Origin: Deinandra increscens subsp. villosa
Taxonomy: Eukaryota > Streptophyta > Magnoliopsida > Asterales > Asteraceae
NCBI GenBank assembly: GCA_039602395.1
Contig: JBCNJP010000007.1
Span: 124,902,957 to 124,966,956, forward strand
Reading direction: 5' to 3'
Length of the DNA stretch: 64,000 nt
Shown: positions 10,638-21,562 of the stretch, in pieces
Numbering within the stretch: the first letter of the stretch is position 1
How the letters are laid out: each line of letters begins with the position of its first letter
Notes under the pieces: generated by a model
Told to the model about the DNA's origin: nothing
Database searches by the model: none
What the model saw: only the letters and a program-made list of their open reading frames with translations
Position numbers and translations under genes: made by a program

Positions 10638-11751
10638 ATGTTGCCAGAAAGTGTGTTGTTCGACATTATATCAAGACTTCCTGTCGAAACAATCATCTGC
10701 TGTCAGTGCGTTTGCAAACGGTGGCGAGACCTTGTTTCGGATCCTTACTTTGTTCGTCTTCATCTCTCGAGATCTCGTGAGGCCCTATTGATGCACGTGA
10801 CGAGTTCTTATTGGCCACGAAGTTTAAAGTGGGTAGAGACGAGTCACGAAGCAGATTACGAACTCGTTCTTGTTAAAAGTCCTTATCATAATCCTTGTGC
10901 TCGTCTTGCGACACTTCAAGTCGGCTCAGTGAATGGTTTGATATGCTGTGCTCAGCCATTCGGTAACATTTACTTATTCAATCCCGTCTTGAGAGAGTTT
11001 ATGACCCTCCCTCGACTGCTGCTATGGGATTCAATGACATTAGGTTATGGTTTTGGAATTTCAATGATGGGAGAATACAAAGTGATACAGATTAGTCGTG
11101 GGACAGTAACTGCGGATGAAGTCAACGTTTACACTCTAGGCACGGACCAATGGAGAAGTTTGGGACAAACCCCTAACAAGCTTAATATAAGACTCCCATT
11201 GAACCCTGGTTTGTATCTGAATAGTCATGTGTATTGGGTTACTGATGACCAAATGTACGAGTTCGGTTTGGTTACTGAGACGTTTGAGTTATTTCCATAT
11301 ATCGCCTCCTATTCAGAGAGATAACAGGCCAATATTGGGAGTCTTGAAAGGTCGGTTAAGTTGCATTTGTTGCTGTTCATCAGGAGTATTGGAGGTTTGG
11401 GTGATAAAGGAGGAATGTTGGTATAAAGAGATAGCCATCCAAAGACTTCTTCTTAAATTAGACTTGAGGAGACCCTTGTGTCTCATTGATGGTTCAATCA
11501 TTGATGGTTCAAAAGGTACTAGTATTTTGTTGCTCTATGAACAGAAAACAGGCAAATTAGTGGCATATTGTATTGAGACGAATGCAATTGTAGAGCTGAA
11601 TTCACTAGCCTGTTTATCTGAGGTAATAACTAGCGGACGGGAAAAATACTTAATCTATCGTCCTAGCTTTCTTAAGCTCGAAAACTTTCGATCTAGATAT
11701 GAGGGAGTTCATAAAGTTCGACAACTTTGGATGAGAGAGAGTTTAGGATGA
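10638..11751 (+). pseudogene. F-box/FBA gene with a frameshift
   Basis: From ATG 10638: F-box MLPESVLFDIISRLPVETI, CQCVCKRWRDLVSDPYFV, then FBA words GSVNGLICC, LGYGFGISMMGEYKVIQI and VNVYTLGTDQWRSLGQ. After FPYIASYSER the frame meets TAA at 11322-11324. The next frame carries the rest: LGVLKGRLSCICCC, KEECWYKEIAI, RPLCLIDG, LVAYCIETN, YRPSFLKLENF, to a stop at 11749-11751. A one-base indel near 11300-11325 explains the break; an assembly error is possible. A second oddity is ATG TTT TAT CGA TCA ATG at 10496, the paralogues' true start (MFYRSM), separated from MLPES by about 120 bp that looks inserted or intronic. Its upstream flank lacks the family promoter. Confidence 0.85.
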
Positions 11752-11759
11752 GTTACTTG

Positions 11760-13560
11760 CAGTGTCTATCAAGACTAATTAACATAGATTAAGGTCTGCA
11801 AAATCATGTCTGTGGTTTATTCACTCTCTTCACTTGTAACGAAATTACACTGCTTAACTAATTAAATCAACCATTTGTATTCAAGTTATATCGTACACAA
11901 AACTTCGAAAATTCTAAAAACCACTTCATTTAAGTAAACCACTTTATATAAATTTTGATATTTCTTAAATTGATAAGGATGGTCCAAAGGTCCATAAATA
12001 TAATACATATGCAAGAGTCTATTGTTCGTCGGTATAATCCGTTGATAAAATCTATAAGTAAACATATTGACGGATTTTAGGGAGTTTGGCCCTCGGAGAT
12101 ACTCTTTCAGTTTTACAAACAAGTAGAAGTAGTAATAATGGTATTTAAAAAACACCCAGAATTGGGAGGGCCATAACAAAGCTGAATTGCTAAGACTATG
12201 CAGTTTTTACAAATCTTTTGTCTCATAACCAAAAGCATTGCTTCAAATTGTAACATTGTATAACCCGATCACACGGAGGGCATAATACTAGTTTCAGTTG
12301 TGGTTTGTTTCTTTTGCAATTGATTCTAATTCTCCGGTATCTTACTCTCCTCAGACCCTACCTTAGTTTTGCTATTGGTGGGATTTACTAAGTATGATGA
12401 TGATTATTATTAGTTGGGTTTGGAGGAGGCTTTCTTTTGTGTTGTGTTTAATTATGTTTGCTGTGGTTATTTTGCATCCAACTTCCTGATGTTGTGTTGT
12501 TTAAGAAAAATTCTGCAGTTAAAAGAAAAACAAACTAACTAAAAATTTTATATATGGACAAAATAGTGTTTGCAGGTCATCCAACTTCCTGATGTTGTGT
12601 TGTTTAACAAAAATTCTGTAGTTAAAAAAAAAAAGCTAACTAAAATTTTTATATATGGACAAAATAGTGTTTGCAGGTCATCCAACTTCCTGATGTTGTT
12701 TTGTTTAATAAACAGTCTAGCATGTTTACTAAAAGGTTTAATCAATTAAGTTGGGTTATTGATACAAGAATTCAAATATTTATGGTTTGAGTTACAAATG
12801 ATTAAGGCCTAACTTAGATTGTTTAAGGTTTCTGATCAGTAGGAGTGTATGCCTTGGTTATTGGGTCAAACACACCATTCATGGACCACTCATATGCAAC
12901 AAATGAATCCCTCAATTGTTGTGCAATTTTGGGGAACAAAATATATCTCTTCTTCTAAATATGTTGGTAATTAAGCCTTTTTAAATTTTGATCCAATCAT
13001 ACCTGAAGACAAATATATCCAAATTTGCTTTCCTCATACAATTGGTAACTGCTGGTCCGACGAACCCAGCAAACGTGGTCGATTTGGTTCTCTTTTTATA
13101 AACAATATTAGCGATTTATTATTTTCGAACCAAACTGGGCAAGTCCTTACCATCTGAATAACCAATGGTTCAAATTTAGATTCCAAGAAAGTTAATAAAC
13201 CACATATGTCAATTTGAAAATTACCAAGAAAAGGTCAACAGAATGACCTAGAACTGAAACAATAGAACCTATATGGTTAATCATTTTGCCAAAGCAAAAG
13301 CCAACTAATTAAAAACACAAATTATGTTGTCTTCATAGACAATGCAACACTCATATTAAACATGGGAAATATGATGCTTGAACCACCACCAAAAGCAGCA
13401 GCAGGATCTACATTTATTTAAAATTCACAAAAATAAAAGTCATATTAGCCAAATTTACATATGTGTTTATATGTTTGGATTCAGGGACAAGTTGCGCGTA
13501 ACTAAATATAAGTTTAATACCTACCAATTAAGCAAGCAGGCATTCTTTCCTTTAAGTCTT
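11760..13560. other. Gene-free region between two F-box loci
   Basis: AT-rich with no coding frame of interest. It holds the about 102-bp tandem repeat (12475-12720) and, at its right end, the 3' flank of the minus-strand F-box gene: GAAGAAGACTTAAAGG after acceptor TTTCAG near 13572, the counterpart of the 3' exon seen in paralogues. Confidence 0.5.
12475..12720. repeat. Tandem repeat, period about 102 bp, 2.4 copies
   Basis: CATCCAACTTCCTGATGTTG occurs at 12475, 12578 and 12679, each followed by TGTTTAA and, in the first two, by TATATATGGACAAAATAGTG. Each copy starts after TTTGCA(GGT). Confidence 0.85.
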
Positions 13561-13694
13561 CTTCAACTCTGAAACAAGTATAATTATTAGAGTAAGTAAT
13601 ATGATCATCATAAGTTCATTAGAAGATCAAAACTATATAATTTAGTAGAAACATAAATAACTTGTTGAATATGAATGAACAACAATGTGAATAG

Positions 13695-14882
13695 TTAGAA
13701 ATTGTGTTTACCACCAACTCTCTCTGATCCAAAGTTGTAGACATTAATAAAGCTTGGTCGATAGATTAAACATTCAAGGCCATCATAAGACAGAAGCTCA
13801 GAATCAAGGCCCTTCAAATTAAGATCTAGAATGGTCGTCTTATTCGTGTTAATACAATATGCCACCGGTCTGCTTGTTACACAATCGTAGACCAACAAAA
13901 TGCTACTACCATTATTTAGACCATCAACAAGACACAAGGGTCTCCACCTACATGTTACCGAAAAAAAGCAGTTTATATTTTCTTGGATTTCTATCTCCTT
14001 ATACCAAGATTTTTCCTTCATCACCAAAACCTTCAATTTTAATGAACACCAACATATGCAACTTAAGTTACCTTTTAGGACTCCCAACTTTTCGTTTGGT
14101 TCATGGAAATCTCGAGGGGATGGAAGTAACTCAACCGTCTCCGTAACCAAATCAAAATCGTAAACTTGATCATGAGTGAGCCAATAAACATGACTATTCA
14201 GATACACACCGCGTAGCCATTGTAAGTAACTAAGCTGACCACGGGGTTGCCGAAAACTTCTCCACTTGTCCGTTCCAAGGGTGTAAACATGGATTTCAAT
14301 CACGTAAACCTCGGTTTGATTTTGAGTTGGATTTTCAGATACCATCCAGGTTCCAGTAATCCATATCACTTTGTATTCCCCTGCCGTTGAAACTCCAAAA
14401 CCATAACCTATTGTGGTCGATTTCCTTCGTGGTGGCCGAGGGAGGGCTATATGTTCTTCCAAGACCACGGGATTGTAAACGTAAGCGTAAAATCTGTTAT
14501 CGCATGTCTTATAGTTAGCACAACAAATCAAACCATTCACTGAGCCAATTAGTAGATCAACTGTCCCAAAATCATGCATCTTCGTAGGAGTGAGTTTGCA
14601 TGAATCTGCTTCTTCGTGTCTGATGTCTACCCACTTTAAATTACTTCTTGCACAAGTAATATCCATGTTATCCTGCAATATTAGGACTTGCTCACGTGAC
14701 CGCGAGAGATGAAGATTAACAAAGTCAGAATCAGAGACAAAATCCGAAACAAGATCTCGCCACCTTTTACACACGCACTTACAATAGATGATTGCTTTGA
14801 CCGGAAGTCTTGATAGAAGGTCGAACATTACATTCTCAGGTAATACGTCCGGAATTATTGATCGGTGTCGTTGACAAAACAT
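13695..14882 (-). CDS. F-box protein with FBA domain
   Basis: 395 residues. F-box at about 12-62 (LPENVMFDLLSRLPVKAI, CKCVCKRWRDLVSD) with an internal four-residue duplication (FVSD FVSD) before SDFVNLHLSRSRE that other copies lack. FBA domain: GSVNGLICC, YNPVVLEEHIALPRPPRR, IGYGFGVSTAGEYKVIWI, IEIHVYTLGTDKWRSF, GVYLNSHVYWLTHDQVYDF, LGVLKGNLSCICWC, RPLCLVDGL, YRPSFINVYNFGSERVGG. Role as an SCF substrate receptor is from family knowledge; the target is unknown. The C-terminus coincides with a donor (GGTG|GTAAAC), so the last residues may come from a 3' exon near 13572. A family-type promoter motif lies at 14963-14988. Confidence 0.9.
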   Translation of the reverse strand: MFCQRHRSIIPDVLPENVMFDLLSRLPVKAIIYCKCVCKRWRDLVSDFVSDSDFVNLHLSRSREQVLILQDNMDITCARSNLKWVDIRHEEADSCKLTPTKMHDFGTVDLLIGSVNGLICCANYKTCDNRFYAYVYNPVVLEEHIALPRPPRRKSTTIGYGFGVSTAGEYKVIWITGTWMVSENPTQNQTEVYVIEIHVYTLGTDKWRSFRQPRGQLSYLQWLRGVYLNSHVYWLTHDQVYDFDLVTETVELLPSPRDFHEPNEKLGVLKGNLSCICWCSLKLKVLVMKEKSWYKEIEIQENINCFFSVTCRWRPLCLVDGLNNGSSILLVYDCVTSRPVAYCINTNKTTILDLNLKGLDSELLSYDGLECLIYRPSFINVYNFGSERVGGKHNF

Positions 14883-14962
14883 AACTAGCTAGGGTTTTGT
14901 TTTGGTGGTGGTAGATTAATTAATTTGCAGGTAATTATACGGATGGTTGAATGTTATTAATT

Positions 14963-14988
14963 AAGTCTTTTTGTGGCTAGGCCCGGTA
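14963..14988 (-). promoter_or_regulatory. Diverged F-box-family promoter motif
   Basis: Minus strand TTACCGGGCCTAGCC followed by ACAAAAAGAC: the GGGCCTAGCC palindrome is kept but the TATA has decayed. Confidence 0.45.
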
Positions 14989-15131
14989 ATTATTATTAAT
15001 AATAATTATATATATTACAATAAGGATTGAGAGGTTGTGACACCAAATCCACTATTCATATATTCATATCCAGGGCTAATAGATTTATGATACGGGGCCA
15101 CGTGTTAGATCATATGGTGACATGTAGCAAC

Positions 15132-15401
15132 GTGTTAGGCCACGTGTTATATACAGGTGGTTTTCTTTTTAGACTTATGTGCAGGTGGTTAACGTTTAGA
15201 CCACTTTTAGAGTTTTCAACTTTGGTCATGACATTTTGAAAAATGGGTGTTAGGTCACGTGTCATGTACTTGTGGTATTTTTTTCAGGCTTAAGCACATG
15301 TGGTTAACTTTTAGATCACTTTTGAAGTTTTCGACTTTGACCATGGCGTTTTCGAAATGGGTGCATGGCCCGCCGCGAAGCGCGGGCGGGTCACCATCTT
15401 G
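15132..15401 (+). mobile_element. Helitron-like 3' end with 115-bp tandem repeat
   Basis: Two copies of a 115-bp unit (GTGTTAGGCCACGTGT at 15132, GTGTTAGGTCACGTGT at 15247) containing ACTTTTAGA and TTTTCGACTTTG words lead into a hairpin GCCCGC-(8 nt)-GCGGGC (15368-15387) and then CATCTTG, where a Helitron would have CTAG. It resembles the layout at 49.4-51.3 kb. Nothing identifies the 5' end. Confidence 0.5.
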
Positions 15402-15636
15402 TTATGATACAAAGGGGATTTATGATAGAAAGATTTGTTAGAAAATTGTGGATACTTGGATTATTGAGAACGTATGATGTTATTTTCGGATTGAATATTT
15501 TGACAGTTGATTTGATAATATCAATCGCATACGATCAATTGAAATGTGAGAATTTTTATGTGAAGATGAAACTAACCAGGATGAATTTGACCAATTTTAT
15601 TGAATACGTGTATATATGTGTAGGGTGAGGTTATTG

Positions 15637-16371
15637 TGAGAAGTTTAGTTTTGATAAAAAAAGATAAGAAAGAATCATAACTATTAGATCTTCAATTAAA
15701 TAAAGATCTATGACCCAAAGTTTTCTTGTGTAGAAAAAGAAAAACTAAAGAAAACAAAAGATAGAAGAGCATTTTTGACTTTTTATAAAAATCTCCTCAT
15801 TTTTTGAACCTTCATAACTCTTAAATACAACATTATTTTTTTCAAAAAATTACACCTTAAAAACAAGCGTTTTTTATCTTTAAAACGTGTACAGTGTTGT
15901 TATATATAAAATTAAAAAAAAATTAGTCTTTCGATTGTGTCAAAATGTTAGACCATTGTGTCATACTGTGTGAAAAATGTTAAAATCATTGTATCATATT
16001 GTTTCAAAATGTTCAGATTATTAATAATTTTTTAAATTTTATATATAGCAACACTATATATATTTTTTACACAATTACACAATAACACAATGATTTGAAC
16101 ATTGTGTCAAAAACAGAAAGAGTGATTTTTTTTAGTTTTTTATATAGCAACACTATACGCGTTTAAAAAATTAAAAAAACACTCGTTTTTATGGTGTATT
16201 TTTTTTAAATAATGTCGTATGTGAAAGTTATGAATGTTTAAAAAAATAGGGGAAGTAGATAGAAAATAAACAAAGATGGCTAAAACTAAAATGCCCCCTT
16301 CTTTTTTTATTAGATCAAGATCCAATGGCTGAAATTCATTTTTATCTTTCTTATCAAAACCAAACTTCTCA
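15637..16371. mobile_element. 735-bp foldback (palindromic) element, copy 1
   Basis: The two halves are imperfect reverse complements. The left end TGAGAAGTTTAGTTTTGATA matches the reverse of the right end (TGAGAAGTTTGGTTTTGATA), and inner words pair likewise (ACACCTTAAAAACAAGCG with ACTCGTTTTTATGGTGT). No protein. A second copy is at 51296-52032. A target duplication was not clear. Confidence 0.7.
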
Positions 16372-17674
16372 TTTGAACAGTTCTCCATTTTATCCTATGT
16401 TCTCAATAATTCATAATACTCCATATAGATAATACTTTTAGAATTTGAAGTCTAACTTTAAAATGTATCCTTATTAAAAACTTAGCTAAAGAAAAATAAT
16501 GAGAAGATAATAATAAAAAAAGAACTTTAAGTTTCTTTGGAAAGAGAGTTAATCGAAAGTTGACTATTCGACTATACTTGGTCCGGAAATTGACAAATAT
16601 ACTTTTATCAGAGTCTGATCACCAACAACGTTATCTCCACCGCATTATAAGTTGTTTAACTGTTCCCTTTGACATTTTTATCCAATGTAAAACGATATTA
16701 GTGTCCAGTTATTGTGTTTGTTTAGATAGATAGTCAAAATTATCTTTAGGGAAATCAATGTTCTCCTTGATTTCCACTTAGCTCTATATATTGTATTGGT
16801 GTCTTATCATTTTGTATCGATCACAATTTGAACAAGTTAATGCAATAGTGGAGTTCAATTTTATCCATACTCGTGTTCTTTATTTGCTTGATTAACTCTA
16901 GTTCATACTAAAATACATATAAGTGTGAGAATAGAGATTAACTTGTTTTAGCATGTTAAATCTTGTGAGTAATGTTGTTAAAGATTAAATCAGTTAACCA
17001 CGATCCTACAACTTGTGACCTCGGATTAAAATCCAGTGAGCTTGCACATAATAAAATAAAGAATTGAGATAAAAACATAATAAAACATCTAATTCTGTAT
17101 TTAAAAGTTTGAACAATTGATCGGAAATAACAGCATAAAATTTATTAACCGAATATAACAAGGGGATGAAGCGAATAGCGGCTACTCCGCGACTGCTTGT
17201 CGGTTTAGCGGCTACACCGCCCCTGTCCTTTGCAGCTAAACTCCATGAGTCCATGACTATATATGCGGCTAGAAGTAGCAGTGGGGAAGAGAAGTAACCG
17301 AGAGTTTGTGTGTTGCGGGGCTGGGGTTGGACCCACATTTTACTACTTTTCAACCTTAAATTAAAAATATAGAGTAGTACTCTATCTCCACCACACCTTA
17401 TTATATACGTTTCTACTATTTTTTCTTACTCATACATGACACACTTCTGTTGGTAACAACTATTGGTTGTTACTTGTACAGTTATACTCCTACTACCACC
17501 ACTCCTCATTTCCTAAGTTACTAAGACGTTAAAACAGTTTAATAAAAATTAAAAAATAAAATAAAAACAAAACGGTATAAATTAACTGGATAGACCAGAA
17601 CCCTTAGTAAAAACCAGTTTGAAAATCTATTTATGAAAAAAAAGTGGTAACTAACCAACCATAGATTATAGATA
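16372..17674. other. Gene-free; possible LTR debris, then distal F-box flank
   Basis: 16640-16990 has a TATATATTG box and downstream sequence resembling a copia-type LTR (low confidence). The last about 150 bp (AAGTGGTAACTAACCAACCA at 17642) matches the 3' flank of the F-box gene at 7968 (AAGTGGTAACTGAGCAACCA) and is the far side of the Helitron B insertion. Confidence 0.45.
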
Positions 17675-18054
17675 GGAAAATTGGAATTAAATAATCCAAG
17701 TTATTAGGTATTGGCGGATAATAATCCGAGTTCCAATATTGGCCTACAATAATCCCAATTATTTGGGTCTTGGAATTCATTGGGCCGCCGTTAATTTTTC
17801 ACTAACTCCGCTAGTACTTGCTGACGTGGCAGGTGATGTGGCATCATTTTTGCTGACGTGGCAGGTGATGTGGCATAATACTTGCTGACGTGGTTGTGCC
17901 ACGTCAGCACACAACTAACGGAGTTAGTGAAAAATTAACGGCGGCCCAATGAATTCCAAGACCCAAATAATTGGGATTATTGTAGGCCAATATTGAAACT
18001 CGGATTATTATCCGCCAATACCCAATAACTTGGATTATTTAATTCCAATTTTCC
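17675..18054. mobile_element. MULE-type foldback element with 9-bp target duplication
   Basis: Ends GGAAAATTGG...CCAATTTTCC with inverted arms of about 136 bp differing at two positions, flanked by an exact 9-bp duplication TTATAGATA (17666-17674 and 18055-18063). The central loop repeats TGCTGACGTGGCAGGTGATG. A 9-bp duplication with long terminal inverted repeats fits the Mutator superfamily. Near-identical arms suggest a recent insertion. It sits 21 bp left of Helitron B. No transposase. Confidence 0.9.
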
Positions 18055-21000
18055 TTATAGATATGAAAGAGGCCATCTATATATTGTATATATATACAAT
18101 CCTAAACTTGCCTATGGTCTTGTGCCCAACTCATACGTGGGGTTTTTTTCACAATCATCACACTTTTTATAAGCAGTATACACGTATATGTCCTTCTGGC
18201 TACCTCCTACCTATCACTTCTATCTTTCTTTGATCTTCTTCTCCGCAATCAAGATTTCAATCTTACAATTCCCTTCTCCATTTGAGATTAGGTTGCACCA
18301 TTTTACATATTCCAATCTACGTTTACAGGTATCATTCACTTCCTTCCTTTTTTGGTGCCCTAATTTCTGTATTTATATAACTAACCCTCGCTACCTTCTT
18401 CTCTCGATGCAACAATTTATGTGAAGCCTTCCCTTCCCTTTGAAGGTATGTTCGTATTTCTCGGCTGAAATCTTTATTGTCTACCATCAAATCTTCAATT
18501 TGTGTTTTCTGAACTTTTTTCTCCTATGGCCTTCTTTACTGATGTATCTTCATTCTCTATATACAATTTCAGATTCGTCCTGCTATTGCCTTCTGTTTAC
18601 ATCTCACTTCTCTAGAACCTTCACCAACCGATAACTTTGGTTTAACTGCCCATAATCCCTAATTTCGGGTATGTTTTGTTGTGTTTAGCTTCTTACGTGT
18701 GCCTCTGAGTAATCTATCTCCATGGATTTTTACCTTATAACATTTTATAAACATGTTATCCATTTTCCTTGCCATAAGATTATTTATTTTAAAGGACTTT
18801 TATTTCTACAAGTCAGGTGTTCACCTCGGTACAAAAGGATACATGTCCAGATGGTACCAACTTCAAAGTCAACAGACCATCTGAATCAGTTGAATTGTGG
18901 CATGCTTTGTTATAGCTTTGTTCTTTGCATATGTGAAATAGCTATTTTAGAATTATGTTCATTTTTGTTTGTGAAATCTTTTTCTTTTACTTGTAGGTGA
19001 TTCACGTGCTTATATTTTGGTCAGGTATAGTTCTTAACTATATATATATTTACTTTTCTTTCTTCTTCGTTACAGGAACACCTCTTATAGAGCCTACGCC
19101 TCAAGAACCAAAATATCATCTATGTCCTTAACAAGGTAACCATCAGCCTTATTTTTACTCCGCTCATGGGTTATATTGTTTTGTATAAGCGGGATGGCCG
19201 TTATATATGTCTATATCTATTCCCTTATAAAACATTAGGAAGTATAAATGACAAGTGTTGATGCAGCATGTACAACCTCTATTGCATATGAATGTACAAG
19301 CTTCAAGCCTCTTGGTACAACATGCGTCTCTTGACTCCCTTTTCTTGCCTCATGGCCATGTTATGTGTGCCTTTCCACGTGTGCACACACACAACAGACA
19401 TACTTTCGTGTATTCAACCACCGCGTGCTTTAACAGTATGAATTCGTACACCAATTTCAACGATGGTGGTTGCCGATTGACAGCATCTTCAGCTATTCAT
19501 CTACTCCACGTTGCTACAGTGCTTCTACCTTCACGATTTCAAAGGTGTCGTACCAATTGCTGCTTGGTTTACATATCCTACGGAAGATTTCTAATTAATG
19601 CAGCAAGGCTACACCATACCGACACTGTTCTTCACAGGCAAGGGGGCATGGGTTTATGGTCAATATATGCCAACCTACACTTCACATTATTCAGAAATCT
19701 CCATTGTTGCTGCGTGTAAGTTCTCTCTTTCTATCTTCCCTATCGATTGAACGACGGTTTCCTTTTTGTTTCTCTTTTGGGTTCTGCTGATTGAGTTATT
19801 TGTGTACAGGTCTCATTGTGTTCTGTTTCAGATTCCTTCTTTAAATTAGGTAATGGTTCATCATCTGTTTTTTTTAGTTATGAGAGGTGTTGGTTTCTTA
19901 GCAAAGCATTAGGGAAAAAAAGGTGCACAGGGTGTCTTTTTTTATGCCTATAACCTGTTTGATGGAATGCGAAGATGTGATTCACTGACCTATAATATTT
20001 TGTGGTTTTTGATTACTTTATGTAAGTGTCGTTCATACAAAAAGAACACATGTTACATGTTGATATTCGAATGAAACATTTGTAACCATAAAGCTGCACT
20101 CTAAATGGTTTTTGGAGGATTTCTCTTCAAAAGCCTCCTAACTCAAATGGTTCACTCTAAATGGTTTTTGTTGGTCCTTTTTGGTCGTGCCAACTGATCA
20201 TTTTGCTGGTTCCGATTAATATTTATTTACTTTTATACATGGACGATTTGAGTCTAAAAGATTTCTGAACAGTTTGAGTGACAAGGTTTCATGCTTGGGT
20301 ACTGTCTGTATATCTTTGTTACATGATATAGTGTGTTTGCTATTTTTTAAAGGTTATCTAATTGTTTCTGGATGCAATGTTGCTATAGATGTATAGATAG
20401 AGCTGTTCTATGATAGAGTTGTGAACAACATATCTTGCTATTTCTTTTCTGATATAGCCGAGTTGCTGTAGTAAAGTCACTATGATTTATTAGATTTTAC
20501 TTCATTTTGTGTTAATGTAGTCAACAATGTACTCAAATGCATGCAGACTGTAAGTTTTTGTTGAGATTTATATCTACTTTTCATTAGGGGTGTTTTAAAG
20601 TGATGGCTCGGTCCATGTCGACCTTCAACAGTGGGTCTTTTTTTTTTTAAATGAACAAACTAAAGTCTCGGGAAAACCATGGAGTATTTACACAAGTTGA
20701 GTTCATTTTAGAAAAAAATCCGTCTCTCCAAACGGCAGTAGTTGGTTTTCAATAGAGTACTGTTTGACATTTGACCCATTTTCATGACAAGAAGCTAGAA
20801 ATGTGTTCTCATATTTTTTTATAGTCCTACAAATGATGCCTACTCATTTCTATCTATTATGTACTTCATCTGTTTATGTATGCTATTTAGTGGATTTATA
20901 TATTTTTAATAGAGTTTTAGAGATGATGCCTACAAAGTTTGTTTCATCTTCTTTAGTCCTAGAAACTATTTCCGTATATTTAAGCAAACATCGTCTCTTT

Positions 21001-21562
21001 CTTGAATTGACCAATGGTTTACAGATACCCTTTCACACATTACATAAGCATTATGTGTCTTGGCATGTAATGATTGTAAATAAGGTCCTCTTGCATGTCT
21101 TAAGTTCTTTGCTGATGTGGTTAATATACATTTTTTTCGGCAGGAGTGGTGGGCTACGCGTCTCCTGCTGGCTGGAATACGTAAGGCCTTTTTTCTCAGT
21201 GTCTTTTGCTTTTCTGTTTGCCTGTCTTCTGATTGATTTTGTTAGTCTTAGTTTTGCCTATTAGAAATCAACCGTGGCTTATTTTATGGCTGTGAGTGTT
21301 GCTGTTGATATGCTTATCTGAGACTGATGTTATTGCTTTTATTATGTAAATATAAAACTAGACAAGCCTTTGATCCTTTGGATTTAGGAACGTTTTAGTA
21401 ACCATGTATTAGAGACCTTTTGGTAAGCATATGTGTGCTTATGTATGGTGGGAAATATCCTGCACCTTTTGGTAAGCATATATATGCTTATGTATGGTGA
21501 AATTAATATATTAAAGGGACATGGACTTCCTGTTTTGCTTATTTAGCAATTTTTTGTGTCAA

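Noticed and set aside
16640..16990. Solo copia-type LTR
   Set aside because: TATA and composition are suggestive but no TG...CA ends or 5-bp duplication could be fixed.
19255..19719. 154-codon open frame inside Helitron B
   Set aside because: Composition rich in His, Cys and Leu with no recognisable motif; no supporting promoter or splice context. Kept only as a note in the Helitron B entry.
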